Positions 17,398 through 26,084 of a stretch of 64,000 bases of DNA are shown piece by piece. The DNA lies in the NCBI GenBank assembly GCA_030831945.1, contig JAURKC010000002.1, positions 116,654 to 180,653 on the forward strand, given 5' to 3'. Position 1 is the stretch's first letter. Every line of letters begins with the position of its first letter. A program made the position numbers and the translations under genes. Origin of the DNA: Ferruginibacter sp. (GTDB lineage Bacteria > Bacteroidota > Bacteroidia > Chitinophagales > Chitinophagaceae). Under the pieces are notes generated by a model. It was not told the DNA's origin. It ran no database searches and was given only the letters and a program-made list of their open reading frames with translations.

Positions 17398-17943
17398 ATG
17401 AGAAAATTAAGCATGGATGAGTTAAATAGGCTTTCGGTAGAAGAGTTTAAACAAACTGATAAAATGCCTTTTATTGTTGTATTGGAAAACATCCGGAGTG
17501 CTTATAATGTGGGAAGTGTTTTCAGGACAGCGGATGCATTTTTACTGGAGGCAATTTATATATGTGGCTATACCTGTTGTCCTCCTCATAAAGAAATCAA
17601 AAAAACAGCTTTGGGCGCCGAGGAAACCGTGACTTGGAAACATTTTGATACGACTAGTGAGGCTATTATAGCTTTAAAGGAGATGGGGTATAAAGTATTT
17701 TCGGTAGAACAGGCATCTGGAAGCATCCTATTAAATGATTTAAATATTGACGTTACGGATAAAATTGCTGTCATTTTTGGAAACGAAGTGTCTGGCGTTG
17801 AGCAAACGACCATTCAACAAAGTGAAGGGTGTATAGAAATTCCTCAATTCGGTATGAAGCATTCTTTGAACGTATCAACAGCGGCTGGGGTAGTCATGTG
17901 GGAGTTAGTAAGAAATCGAAAACTTTCCAATACTTCCATTTAA
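17398..17943 (+). CDS. SpoU/TrmH-family RNA 2'-O-methyltransferase
   Basis: SPOUT-class methyltransferase that methylates ribose 2'-OH groups in tRNA or rRNA using S-adenosylmethionine. The three SPOUT motifs are clear in the 181-residue protein: motif 1 ENIRSAYNVGSVFRTAD (about 29-45) with the catalytic Arg, motif 2 IFGNEVSGV near 130, and motif 3 IPQFGMKHSLNVSTAAGV, which forms the trefoil-knot SAM pocket. There is a short N-terminal extension but no L30e-like RNA-binding domain. The exact RNA target cannot be read from sequence. The UbiA gene follows 39 bases downstream on the same strand and may be co-transcribed. Confidence 0.9.
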   Translation: MRKLSMDELNRLSVEEFKQTDKMPFIVVLENIRSAYNVGSVFRTADAFLLEAIYICGYTCCPPHKEIKKTALGAEETVTWKHFDTTSEAIIALKEMGYKVFSVEQASGSILLNDLNIDVTDKIAVIFGNEVSGVEQTTIQQSEGCIEIPQFGMKHSLNVSTAAGVVMWELVRNRKLSNTSI

Positions 17944-17982
17944 TAAAAGTTGATTATTTTATTTTTCTTAAAAATATTCTGA

Positions 17983-18876
17983 ATGAATTTGGTTAAAAAA
18001 TATGCAAGCCTAGTAAAATTTTCGCATACTATTTTTGCTTTACCTTTTGCTATTATTGGTTTTTTTATCGGATTATATGCCCACAGTTTTTCATCAGATA
18101 CCACCTTGCAAAGGAGTACATTTTCTCCGAAATTATTTATATTGGTAGTTTTATGTATGGTCTTTGCACGTAGTGCTGCCATGGCTTTCAACCGTTATCT
18201 CGACAGTAGCTTTGACGCTAAAAATCCAAGAACTGCAATTCGTGAAATCCCTGCAGGTATTATATCAAAGCAAAGTGCCCTAGGTTTTGTCATACTCAAC
18301 TGCCTTCTTTTTATTGCGTCCAGTTATTTTATCAATCCGATTTGTTTTTATTTATCACCAGTAGCCTTATTGGTGGTTTTGTTTTACAGTTATACCAAAC
18401 GTTTTACAGCATTGTGTCACTTAGTATTAGGTATTGGTTTAAGTCTTGCACCTATTGGTGCCTATCTGGCGGTTACTGGAAAATTTGATCTATTGCCGCT
18501 GTTGTTTTCTTTTACTGTTTTATTTTGGGTTAGTGGTTTTGATATTATTTATGCATTGCAAGATGAGCAGTTTGATAAAGAAAATCAGTTGTATTCAATG
18601 CCTGCAGCATTGGGTAAAAAAAAGGCTTTGAACGTATCTGAATTCCTTCACTTATTGTCAGCAGCCTCTATTTTGTTTGCTGGGTTTTATGGTCATTTCG
18701 GATGGTTATTTTGGATAGGCGTTGCTGTATTTATTGGAATGTTACTTTACCAACATTCAATTGTTAAACCTACCGACTTGAGTAAAGTGAATATAGCTTT
18801 TATGACTGCCAATGGAATAGCCTCTGTGGTATTTGCCGTATTTGTTTTATTGGATATTTTTTTACGTTCTAAGTAG
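17983..18876 (+). CDS. UbiA-family polyprenyltransferase, probably for menaquinone (MqnP-like)
   Basis: Integral membrane prenyltransferase. Two Asp-rich motifs that bind the Mg-diphosphate of the prenyl donor are visible: N-R-x2-D-x3-D in FNRYLDSSFDAKNPRT (about 67-82) and D-x2-Y-x2-Q-D-x2-F-D in DIIYALQDEQFD (about 187-198). Around them are eight or nine hydrophobic segments in 297 residues. Because this genome has futalosine-pathway genes (mqnB, mqnD), the likely acceptor is 1,4-dihydroxy-6-naphthoate, which is then prenylated toward menaquinone. That substrate is inferred; a 4-hydroxybenzoate or other aromatic acceptor is possible. Confidence 0.87.
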   Translation: MNLVKKYASLVKFSHTIFALPFAIIGFFIGLYAHSFSSDTTLQRSTFSPKLFILVVLCMVFARSAAMAFNRYLDSSFDAKNPRTAIREIPAGIISKQSALGFVILNCLLFIASSYFINPICFYLSPVALLVVLFYSYTKRFTALCHLVLGIGLSLAPIGAYLAVTGKFDLLPLLFSFTVLFWVSGFDIIYALQDEQFDKENQLYSMPAALGKKKALNVSEFLHLLSAASILFAGFYGHFGWLFWIGVAVFIGMLLYQHSIVKPTDLSKVNIAFMTANGIASVVFAVFVLLDIFLRSK

Positions 18877-18942
18877 TGCGGTATCATTCAGCAGTCATTC
18901 CTATTTTTCTTGATTTTCAATTTCAACTCCATCCATAAATCA

Positions 18943-18950
18943 TACATTTG
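18943..18950 (+). promoter_or_regulatory. -7-like box immediately before the ruvX start
   Basis: TACATTTG is an exact TAnnTTTG match that ends only three bases before the ruvX ATG at 18954. If used, transcription would start at or just after the ATG, giving a leaderless message; otherwise the match is coincidental. Confidence 0.35.
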
Positions 18951-18953
18951 CTT

Positions 18954-19367
18954 ATGGCTAGAATATTAGCGATCGACTATGGTGGAAAAAGAACAGGACT
19001 TGCTGTTACAGATCCTATGCAAATTATTGCCACCGGCTTAGCGACTATTGACTCAAAAGAATTAATTCCTTATTTAAAAAAATACTTTACAACGGAGCAA
19101 GTTGAGTTGATTATTATTGGACTTCCTGTTAATTGGGATGAATCTGATACCCATGGAACCCCCTTAGTGAAAACGGCGATTAAAAAGATTACAAAAGAAT
19201 TCCCTCATATGCCGCTAAAAACGGTTGATGAACGATATACTTCAAAAATGGCTAAGGATGCAATGTTGCAAATGGGAATGAAGAAAAAGGATCGTCAAAT
19301 TAAGGGCAATGTAGATATTATTGCAGCTACTATTATTTTACAAGAGTATCTGCAAAGCATTCAATGA
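18954..19367 (+). CDS. ruvX: Holliday junction resolvase RuvX/YqgF family
   Basis: RNase H-fold nuclease family linked to Holliday junction resolution and, in E. coli, pre-16S rRNA processing. The 137-residue protein opens with MARILAIDYGGKRTGLAVTD carrying the first acidic catalytic residue. Further acidic motifs are IIIGLPVNWDESD near 59-71 and TVDERYTSKMA near 95-105, plus the terminal helix with Asp (NVDIIAATIIL). Start: the ATG at 18954, since the TTG at 18948 lies inside the -7-like box. def follows about 110 bases downstream, a frequent Bacteroidota neighbourhood. Confidence 0.93.
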   Translation: MARILAIDYGGKRTGLAVTDPMQIIATGLATIDSKELIPYLKKYFTTEQVELIIIGLPVNWDESDTHGTPLVKTAIKKITKEFPHMPLKTVDERYTSKMAKDAMLQMGMKKKDRQIKGNVDIIAATIILQEYLQSIQ

Positions 19368-19477
19368 TAAATTGTTAAATTTGTGCAGTCAGCCATTATC
19401 AATCGCAAAGAAAAATGATAGTGAGTTTTGTACTTTTTTTATTTACAAAACGATTCTAAAATTTTCAAATAGTACAT

Positions 19478-20056
19478 ATGATTTTACCAATAGTAGCCTA
19501 CGGGTCACCCATTTTAAGAAAAGTTTGTAAGGATATTGCTCAGGATCATCCTGAACTGCAAAAATTAATTGCTGATATGTGGGAGACGATGTACAACAGT
19601 AACGGAGTGGGATTAGCTGCGCCCCAAATCAATAAAGATTTACGTTTATTTGTAATAGATAGCGCTCAAATTTTTGAAAATCTAGAAGATGATGAGCAGG
19701 GGCTTTATCCGGATGGCCCTGGATTTAAAGGGGTATTTATGAATGCCTATGTTACCAAAATAGATGGTAAGGAATGGTCTTACAATGAGGGTTGTCTAAG
19801 TATTCCAAAAATTCGGGAAGATGTACTGAGGGGCGAAAATGTGACGATCGATTATGTAGATGAAAATTTTAAGCCATTTACTAAAACATTCAATGGTATT
19901 ACTGCTAGGGTAATCTTGCATGAATATGACCACATAGAAGGAAAGTTATTTATTGATTATATAAAGCCCCTAAAACGCACTTTATTAAAAGGAAAGTTAA
20001 TGGATATTAGTAAGGGGAAAATTAGTGTTGACTATCGAATGGTTTTTCCGAAATAG
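19478..20056 (+). CDS. def: Peptide deformylase
   Basis: Metalloenzyme that removes the N-formyl group from new proteins. The 192-residue sequence has all three family motifs: motif 1 GVGLAAPQ (43-50), motif 2 EGCLSIP near 106 with the metal-binding Cys, and motif 3 HEYDHIEGKLF near 148 with the HExxH-type histidines; the usual HEIDH is HEYDH here. An insertion around EDDEQGLYPDGPGF is typical of Bacteroidota deformylases. It sits in line with ruvX and a secreted hypothetical protein. Confidence 0.97.
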   Translation: MILPIVAYGSPILRKVCKDIAQDHPELQKLIADMWETMYNSNGVGLAAPQINKDLRLFVIDSAQIFENLEDDEQGLYPDGPGFKGVFMNAYVTKIDGKEWSYNEGCLSIPKIREDVLRGENVTIDYVDENFKPFTKTFNGITARVILHEYDHIEGKLFIDYIKPLKRTLLKGKLMDISKGKISVDYRMVFPK

Positions 20057-20122
20057 GCATTTTTTATTTAGGAATTTTTATTTCAGTAACCTTGTTTAAT
20101 TATACTGCAATCAATTATTGGA

Positions 20123-21055
20123 ATGCTCAATAAAATATTATTATTCTTTGTTTTTTTTCTTTTGCATTGTTCACAACTTTTAGCACAAGACTCCACCGAC
20201 ATCAATGTAACGGTAGGAAAAAATATTATTACGCTGAGTGATGTAGTCGTCAATAATAAACTCAATGTTCCTGGTTTTATTGGCCGAATAAAAAATGATA
20301 CCAGTTTTTACAAAGCTTTTCGCAATCTTCATGTACTGGGATTTACAGCAATCAATGATATTCGAATATTAGGTAAGCAAGGTAATTCATTGGCTACCTG
20401 TTTAAGCAAAACCAAGCAGATAGCTGAAGCTAATTGTAGGAGGATGGAGGTCCTAGAGGAACAAGTTACTGGTGATTTTTATGATGATGAACGCAACTAT
20501 AATTACTACACCGCTCAAATGTATGCTTCCCTTTTTTTTACTAAGGGAAAAGTTTGTGGTGAATCGAATGTAGTAGCTGGAAATGGATTTAATTTGGAGG
20601 GTAAATCTGGTATCGAAAAGCATAAAGAACAATTGAAAATGTTATTTTTTAATCCAGGTAAAAAGATAAAAGGGCTTCCATTTATGTCTGGAAAAACTGC
20701 TATTTACGATGATGAAATGGCCGATGCCTATGATATGGAGATTGATATGGATGATTACAATAAAACCAGTTGTTATTTGTTAAAACAAAAAGTAAAACCT
20801 GGTATGGAAAATAAAGTGGTGGTAGATGAGATGATTACTTGGTTTGATGATAAAACTTTTGAAGTAGTAGCCAGAAAATATTCGCTTAGTTATGAAGCCG
20901 GATTATATGATTTTAAAGTTCAGATGGAAGTGCAATTAACCCATGTCGGAAAACTGTTGGTACCTTCCATGATACGGTACAATGGCAATTGGAAAGCTGT
21001 TTTTAAGAAACGGGAGAGAGGTGTATTTACTGCTACCTTGTTTGATTTTAAATAA
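20123..21055 (+). CDS. Exported hypothetical protein, 310 aa
   Basis: Not recognised. It has a signal peptide (KILLFFVFFLLHCSQLLAQ) with probable cleavage after AQ, so it is periplasmic or outer-membrane associated. Notable parts are ITLSDVVVNNKLNVPGFIGRIKNDTSFYKAFRNLH near 30-65 and an acidic patch DDEMADAYDMEIDMDDYNKT near 195-213. Several aromatic beta-like strands run toward the C-terminus, ending RERGVFTATLFDFK. It lies 66 bases after def on the same strand. The style resembles conserved envelope proteins of Chitinophagaceae, but no function can be assigned. Confidence 0.78.
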   Translation: MLNKILLFFVFFLLHCSQLLAQDSTDINVTVGKNIITLSDVVVNNKLNVPGFIGRIKNDTSFYKAFRNLHVLGFTAINDIRILGKQGNSLATCLSKTKQIAEANCRRMEVLEEQVTGDFYDDERNYNYYTAQMYASLFFTKGKVCGESNVVAGNGFNLEGKSGIEKHKEQLKMLFFNPGKKIKGLPFMSGKTAIYDDEMADAYDMEIDMDDYNKTSCYLLKQKVKPGMENKVVVDEMITWFDDKTFEVVARKYSLSYEAGLYDFKVQMEVQLTHVGKLLVPSMIRYNGNWKAVFKKRERGVFTATLFDFK

Positions 21056-21092
21056 ATTCCTTTCAATTTGTAACCAATATATTTTTGCTTAG

Positions 21093-22676
21093 TTATTCTG
21101 CAAAATCTTTACTGTAAGGTGCTTCAGACACTAATGCTTTTCTTTTTCCAGCAAATTTTCGTTTTAATATTTCTTGTACAGGTATGTTTTCTATTTTACT
21201 TTCCAACCAGGAAATGATATCTAGGTAAATGAATGCGCGTGTTTCATAACGATCATTCTGGTGATTGGTTAATTTCAAAAGCAACTTTTCAAGTTCTGGT
21301 TTAATATTCTTAACTGAAATATGAAAAGAAGTTCGAATGAATTTAAATATTTCTTCTTCCACTACACTAAGGTTTTGCAATTTTGCCATAAATCGATACA
21401 CTGATTTTATAAGGTGATCTAGTATCTCTTCATTGCCTAATTCAAAATGAGCAATCAAGTGAAGTAAACGACTATAGCATTGTAGATCATTTCGCAGGTC
21501 TACCTTCCAGTTGATTATTTTATTTAAATAGTCAATTGTTTTTTCATAATCACCGCTTCCAAAGTAAAGGCAGGCAATTTTATAATAAAAAACTAATATT
21601 CGATGTCGATCTAGGTATATTTCGTATTCCTTTAATTTTTCTTCAATTGCTGGAATCAGGGCTAATCCCTCTGTAAAAGTACCTTCCAAGAAATGTTTGT
21701 TCACTATGGAAATAGTATTATAAACAAAACATTGTATTCTATTATTGACATTATTTTGAACTAAGTCGGTGATACAAAATTGATCAAATAGGGCAAGCGT
21801 TTCAACTAATTTTTTATGATTAGCCAAATCAAAATGTGATCCCATTAGATTGTGCATTCCTTTGATATAATGCGCTGTTTCTATTGGAAGCATGAAGGGT
21901 TCTTCTTCAAAGAGATTGACCCATTTTTGTGAATAACGATAATATTGTAAAAAATCTTGTCTGATAAAAGCGTTCCAGCAATAACATTGATACAGGTATA
22001 GCCGTTCATAAAAACTAGTGCAAACGGGTATTTTATCCCCAAGTTTGGTAGTAAAAAAATCTTGCAATGCAATACTTTCCTCTTCATTTCTGCAATGCCC
22101 ATTTTTTATATACCAGCTATATAATTGTAGTGATAAATTCGAAAATTTAGACACCAATGATAAGCTTTCATTGACTTCTAAGGATTCTTTGCTTAAATCA
22201 TCTGCTCTATCTTGAATGCTTCTAGTAATATACAATGCTTCGATTTTTTTTTCAAAGAAAAGCACTTGCTGCAGATAGGTAAGCTGGTTATTGTTTTTTG
22301 CTTGCTCTTTTAGTTTGTCTAGCACCTTTAAGCTTTGGTGATAAAGCCCTTTGTTGTATAAAATTCTTGCATAGTCCATTTGCTCGTGCAATGAAATATC
22401 TATAAAGTTGTCATTGATTAACCGAAGACTACTAAGGATTTGTTTGTATAAATGAGCTTTCAGATTACTGAGCTGTTGCTTTTTAATTCGATCGTTTTTT
22501 GAAAGCAAAACTCCTTCATCATAAGTGTCCATTTTGTCCAAAGCGTCAAATAATTGGATACTGATGAGCTCCTCAGAAGAGGAGTTTCGAGTGGCATAGA
22601 GCTTGAAATTCCTTTTTTCGCTTTTTTCAAGTGATTTGATAAGCTGAAATAGGGGGTCTGTACTCCGGTTGGGCAT
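21093..22676 (-). CDS. TPR-like helical protein, 527 aa, function unknown
   Basis: A cytoplasmic-looking, almost entirely alpha-helical protein with no signal peptide. It begins NRSTDPLFQLIKSLEKSEKR and continues as repeated helix pairs of roughly 35-40 residues with aromatic/leucine spacing suggestive of tetratricopeptide repeats (for example LYHQSLKVLDKLKEQAKNN and YFGSGDYEKTIDYLNKIIN). The start motif about loading onto single-digit kinase or DNA domains is not visible. Bacteroidota genomes commonly carry such proteins as hypotheticals. It is divergent from the leuA-like gene, with about 200 bases between. Confidence 0.75.
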   Translation of the reverse strand: MPNRSTDPLFQLIKSLEKSEKRNFKLYATRNSSSEELISIQLFDALDKMDTYDEGVLLSKNDRIKKQQLSNLKAHLYKQILSSLRLINDNFIDISLHEQMDYARILYNKGLYHQSLKVLDKLKEQAKNNNQLTYLQQVLFFEKKIEALYITRSIQDRADDLSKESLEVNESLSLVSKFSNLSLQLYSWYIKNGHCRNEEESIALQDFFTTKLGDKIPVCTSFYERLYLYQCYCWNAFIRQDFLQYYRYSQKWVNLFEEEPFMLPIETAHYIKGMHNLMGSHFDLANHKKLVETLALFDQFCITDLVQNNVNNRIQCFVYNTISIVNKHFLEGTFTEGLALIPAIEEKLKEYEIYLDRHRILVFYYKIACLYFGSGDYEKTIDYLNKIINWKVDLRNDLQCYSRLLHLIAHFELGNEEILDHLIKSVYRFMAKLQNLSVVEEEIFKFIRTSFHISVKNIKPELEKLLLKLTNHQNDRYETRAFIYLDIISWLESKIENIPVQEILKRKFAGKRKALVSEAPYSKDFAE

Positions 22677-22873
22677 CGTAATTTTATTTCTTTAAATTCC
22701 TTACTGGTTATGAGTTACAGGTCGAAAAGGGTGCTTTATATAGCGTAAAATAACTCACAATTTATGGCGTATCACCGCTTATATGCACTATTTTCGTAAA
22801 TTAAGACCATTTATGTAAAAATAGGTCAGCTAAATCAAATAAATTAACCTGTTTTAATAAAAATACGATTTCT

Positions 22874-24037
22874 ATGTCAGCTAACAAGATACACATTTTT
22901 GACACTACCCTTCGTGATGGAGAGCAGGTTCCAGGTTGTAAGCTCAATACTACCGAAAAGATAGAACTAGCTTTAAGGCTAGAGGAGTTAGGTGTTGATA
23001 TCATTGAAGCGGGTTTTCCCATTTCTTCGCCCGGTGATTTCAATTCGGTCAATGAGATTTCAAAAATAATTACCAAAGCAAGTGTTTGTGGTTTAACAAG
23101 AGCAGTTCAAAAAGATATTGAAGTGGCTGCTGAAGCATTGAAATATGCTAAAAGACCACGGATTCATACGGGTATTGGAACTTCCGACTTACATATTAAA
23201 TATAAATTTAATTCTAATCAGGAGGATATTTTAGAACGTGCTATTCAATGTGTAAAGTGGGCGAAAAATTTTGTAGATGATGTGGAATTTTATGCAGAAG
23301 ATGCAGGGCGTACCGATAATGTATATCTGGCAAGAGTCGTGGAAGCGGTCATTAAGGCTGGAGCTACCGTAGTAAATATTCCTGATACCACCGGATATTG
23401 TCTTCCTCATCAATATGGTGAAAAAATTGCTTTTTTGGTCAATAATGTCTCCAATATAGATAAAGCTATTATTTCTTGTCATTGTCACAATGATCTTGGA
23501 TTGGCAACAGCCAACTCAATTGCTGGAATTATTAATGGAGCTAGGCAGATAGAATGTACGATCAATGGTTTGGGTGAAAGGGCTGGAAATACTTCCTTAG
23601 AGGAAGTGGTCATGATTATTCAACAACATAAAATTCTAGGTTTTCATACAGGTGTTAATGCCAAATTATTAAACCCAATGAGTCAATTGGTGGCTGAAAC
23701 AATGCGTATGCCAGTACAATGTAATAAAGCCATTGTCGGTTCAAATGCATTTTCTCATTCCTCTGGTATTCATCAAGATGGATTTTTGAAAGACGCATTG
23801 ACTTATGAAATCATTGACCCTGTTGAAGTAGGCGCCGAGGCTTCTAAAATTGTACTAACGGCTAGGAGTGGCCGAAGTGCATTAGCCCATCGTTTTCATA
23901 AATTAGGGTATTCGTTTAATCGAAATGATATCGACAGATTATACCAAGAGTTTTTATTGGTTGCAGATAGCAAGAAGGAAGTAATGGAAGAAGATTTACA
24001 TGAATTGGCAAAGGCTCATGTGGTAGAAGTTGTATAG
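22874..24037 (+). CDS. leuA: 2-isopropylmalate synthase, short form without regulatory domain
   Basis: Condenses acetyl-CoA with 2-oxoisovalerate, the first committed step to leucine. The TIM-barrel catalytic domain is complete: [15 protein letters not shown] with the metal-binding Asp, [14 protein letters not shown], the metal histidines in [30 protein letters not shown], and the [15 protein letters not shown] segment. The protein stops at 387 residues after the linker subdomains, so the roughly 110-residue C-terminal domain that binds leucine for feedback inhibition is absent. A homocitrate or (R)-citramalate role is possible, but the ilv genes directly downstream favour leucine synthesis. 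leuB, leuC and leuD are not in the window. Confidence 0.86.
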   Translation: MSANKIHIFDTTLRDGEQVPGCKLNTTEKIELALRLEELGVDIIEAGFPISSPGDFNSVNEISKIITKASVCGLTRAVQKDIEVAAEALKYAKRPRIHTGIGTSDLHIKYKFNSNQEDILERAIQCVKWAKNFVDDVEFYAEDAGRTDNVYLARVVEAVIKAGATVVNIPDTTGYCLPHQYGEKIAFLVNNVSNIDKAIISCHCHNDLGLATANSIAGIINGARQIECTINGLGERAGNTSLEEVVMIIQQHKILGFHTGVNAKLLNPMSQLVAETMRMPVQCNKAIVGSNAFSHSSGIHQDGFLKDALTYEIIDPVEVGAEASKIVLTARSGRSALAHRFHKLGYSFNRNDIDRLYQEFLLVADSKKEVMEEDLHELAKAHVVEVV

Positions 24038-24103
24038 CAATGAATGGTTGGCAACAACCTAAAATTATATACTATTAATCTTTCTAATAAAGGGTTTAGC
24101 ACA

Positions 24104-24178
24104 ATGAACAATGGTTCATCTTTGTTACTACAAATATTGACCTTTTTTATTTTTTTCACTTCTATTTTGGGCAATTGA
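24104..24178 (+). CDS. Possible Leu/Ile-rich leader peptide upstream of ilvD
   Basis: A 24-codon reading frame in the 283-base leuA-ilvD gap encodes a peptide with SSLLLQILTFFIFFTSILG, containing five Leu and three Ile. Its position before a branched-chain amino acid operon, together with that composition, suggests a transcription-attenuation leader peptide. There is no ribosome-binding signal to confirm it and no obvious GC-rich terminator between it and ilvD. It could equally be a chance hydrophobic frame in T-rich DNA. Confidence 0.3.
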   Translation: MNNGSSLLLQILTFFIFFTSILGN

Positions 24179-24320
24179 TATTGATTTTATTTTAATAAGA
24201 ATTTTTAGTGGTAGCAATTTGAAAAGTAAATCATAAAAAAAATTGAAAGTTTAGTAATAGCAATAAAATATTGATAGCAGTAACAAAATAATTTGCAGCA
24301 TTTTAATTAATAATTTTTTT

Positions 24321-25997
24321 ATGGAGATAAATAAGTATAGTAAAACAATCACACAGGATCAAACGCAGCCTGCTGCACAAGCCATGTTTTATGGTATCGG
24401 ACTTACCGATGCAGATTTAGCTAAAGCTCAAGTAGGGGTGGTTAGTATGGGGTATGATGGGAATACCTGTAATATGCATTTGAATGATTTAGCAAAATTG
24501 GTGAAGCAAGGAGTATGGGAAAATGATATGGTAGGTCTTATCTTCAATACGATCGGTGTGAGTGATGGAATGAGTAATGGTACGCCCGGAATGCGTTATT
24601 CATTGGTTAGTCGTGATGTTATTGCGGATTCAATTGAAACTGTTTGCGGTGCTCAATATTATGATGCGTTGATTGCAATACCAGGTTGTGATAAAAACAT
24701 GCCTGGTTCTGTAATGGCAATGGGTAGATTAAATCGACCAGCTATTATGGTTTATGGTGGAACCATTGCTCCTGGACATTATAAGGGGCAGGATCTAAAT
24801 ATTGTTTCTGCTTTTGAAGCACTCGGACAAAAGATTGCTGGTAATTTAGACGAAGCTGATTTTAAAGGTATCGTAATGAATAGTTGCCCTGGAGCGGGAG
24901 CTTGCGGTGGAATGTATACTGCCAATACAATGAGTAGTGCGATTGAGGCATTAGGCATGAGCCTTCCTTATTCATCTAGTAATCCAGCTTTGAGTGATGC
25001 TAAAAAAGAAGAATGTTTACAGGCTGGAAAAGCTATCCGTCATTTGATGGAAATGGATATAAAGCCTTCTGATATCATGACGCGTAAAGCTTTTGAAAAT
25101 GCAGTTACTATCATTATGGTATTAGGTGGTAGTACCAATGCAGTGTTGCACATGATAGCCATTGCAAAAAGTATTGATGTTAAACTTACTCAAGAAGATT
25201 TTCAAATAATTAGTGATAGGGTTCCAGTATTAGCAGATCTTAAACCAAGTGGAAAATATTTGATGGAAGATCTTCACAATATTGGCGGGGTTCCCTTAGT
25301 GATGAAATATTTATTGAAGCAAGGACTTTTACATGGCGATTGTATGACGGTAACCGGTAAAACTGTTGCTGAAAATTTAGCGAATGTTCCCGATCTAGAT
25401 TTTGATTCACAAAAAATTATTTTACCAACATCCAATCCAGTTAAGACTACTGGACATCTTCAAATCCTTTATGGTAATTTGGCAGAGAAAGGAAGTGTGG
25501 CAAAAATATCAGGAAAAGAAGGTGAGTTATTTGAGGGACCTGCAAGAGTTTTCGAAGGGGAGTCTGAGTTAATCAATGGTATTAATTCAGGAAAAATAAA
25601 GGCGGGAGATGTAGTCGTGATAACGCATGTAGGTCCAAGAGGAGGGCCTGGTATGCCAGAAATGCTTAAGCCAACTTCTGCAATTATCGGAGCAGGTCTA
25701 GGAAAATCTGTTGCATTAATTACTGATGGAAGGTTTAGTGGAGGAACCCATGGATTTGTTGTGGGCCATGTTACCCCAGAAGCTTTTGACGGAGGATTAA
25801 TTGGTTTAGTTAAAGACAATGATAGAATAGAAATTAATGTGGCTACCAAATCAATGACCTTAAAAGTTGCCCCTGAAGCAATAGCAAAGAGAAGGGCGAA
25901 TTGGAAGCAACCTGCATTAACTGTAACAAAAGGCATTTTATATAAATATGCAAAATATGTAAAAGATGCAAGTGAAGGTTGTGTAACAGATGAATAA
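24321..25997 (+). CDS. ilvD: Dihydroxy-acid dehydratase
   Basis: Fe-S enzyme dehydrating 2,3-dihydroxy-isovalerate and -methylvalerate to the keto acids of valine and isoleucine. The protein has the usual 558 residues. Cluster cysteines appear in [12 protein letters not shown] (near 50), [12 protein letters not shown] (near 120) and [19 protein letters not shown] (near 190). The C-terminal swivel domain has [15 protein letters not shown] and [21 protein letters not shown]. It is first in an ilvD-ilvB-ilvN-ilvC series; the gap before ilvB is under 100 bases. A TAATTTG sequence about 25 bases before the ATG may be its -7 box. Confidence 0.97.
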   Translation: MEINKYSKTITQDQTQPAAQAMFYGIGLTDADLAKAQVGVVSMGYDGNTCNMHLNDLAKLVKQGVWENDMVGLIFNTIGVSDGMSNGTPGMRYSLVSRDVIADSIETVCGAQYYDALIAIPGCDKNMPGSVMAMGRLNRPAIMVYGGTIAPGHYKGQDLNIVSAFEALGQKIAGNLDEADFKGIVMNSCPGAGACGGMYTANTMSSAIEALGMSLPYSSSNPALSDAKKEECLQAGKAIRHLMEMDIKPSDIMTRKAFENAVTIIMVLGGSTNAVLHMIAIAKSIDVKLTQEDFQIISDRVPVLADLKPSGKYLMEDLHNIGGVPLVMKYLLKQGLLHGDCMTVTGKTVAENLANVPDLDFDSQKIILPTSNPVKTTGHLQILYGNLAEKGSVAKISGKEGELFEGPARVFEGESELINGINSGKIKAGDVVVITHVGPRGGPGMPEMLKPTSAIIGAGLGKSVALITDGRFSGGTHGFVVGHVTPEAFDGGLIGLVKDNDRIEINVATKSMTLKVAPEAIAKRRANWKQPALTVTKGILYKYAKYVKDASEGCVTDE

Positions 25998-26084
25998 ATT
26001 CAATCAATAGAAATATCAGGCGGCTCATCATTTTTTTTATTAGAAAAATGGCCTTTGCTCGTAAATTATTTTAAAATACCTATA

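Noticed and set aside
25469..25936. Minus-strand frame of 155 codons inside ilvD
   Set aside because: The complement of a conserved Gly-rich region; Pro/Ser-rich translation is an artefact of antisense reading.
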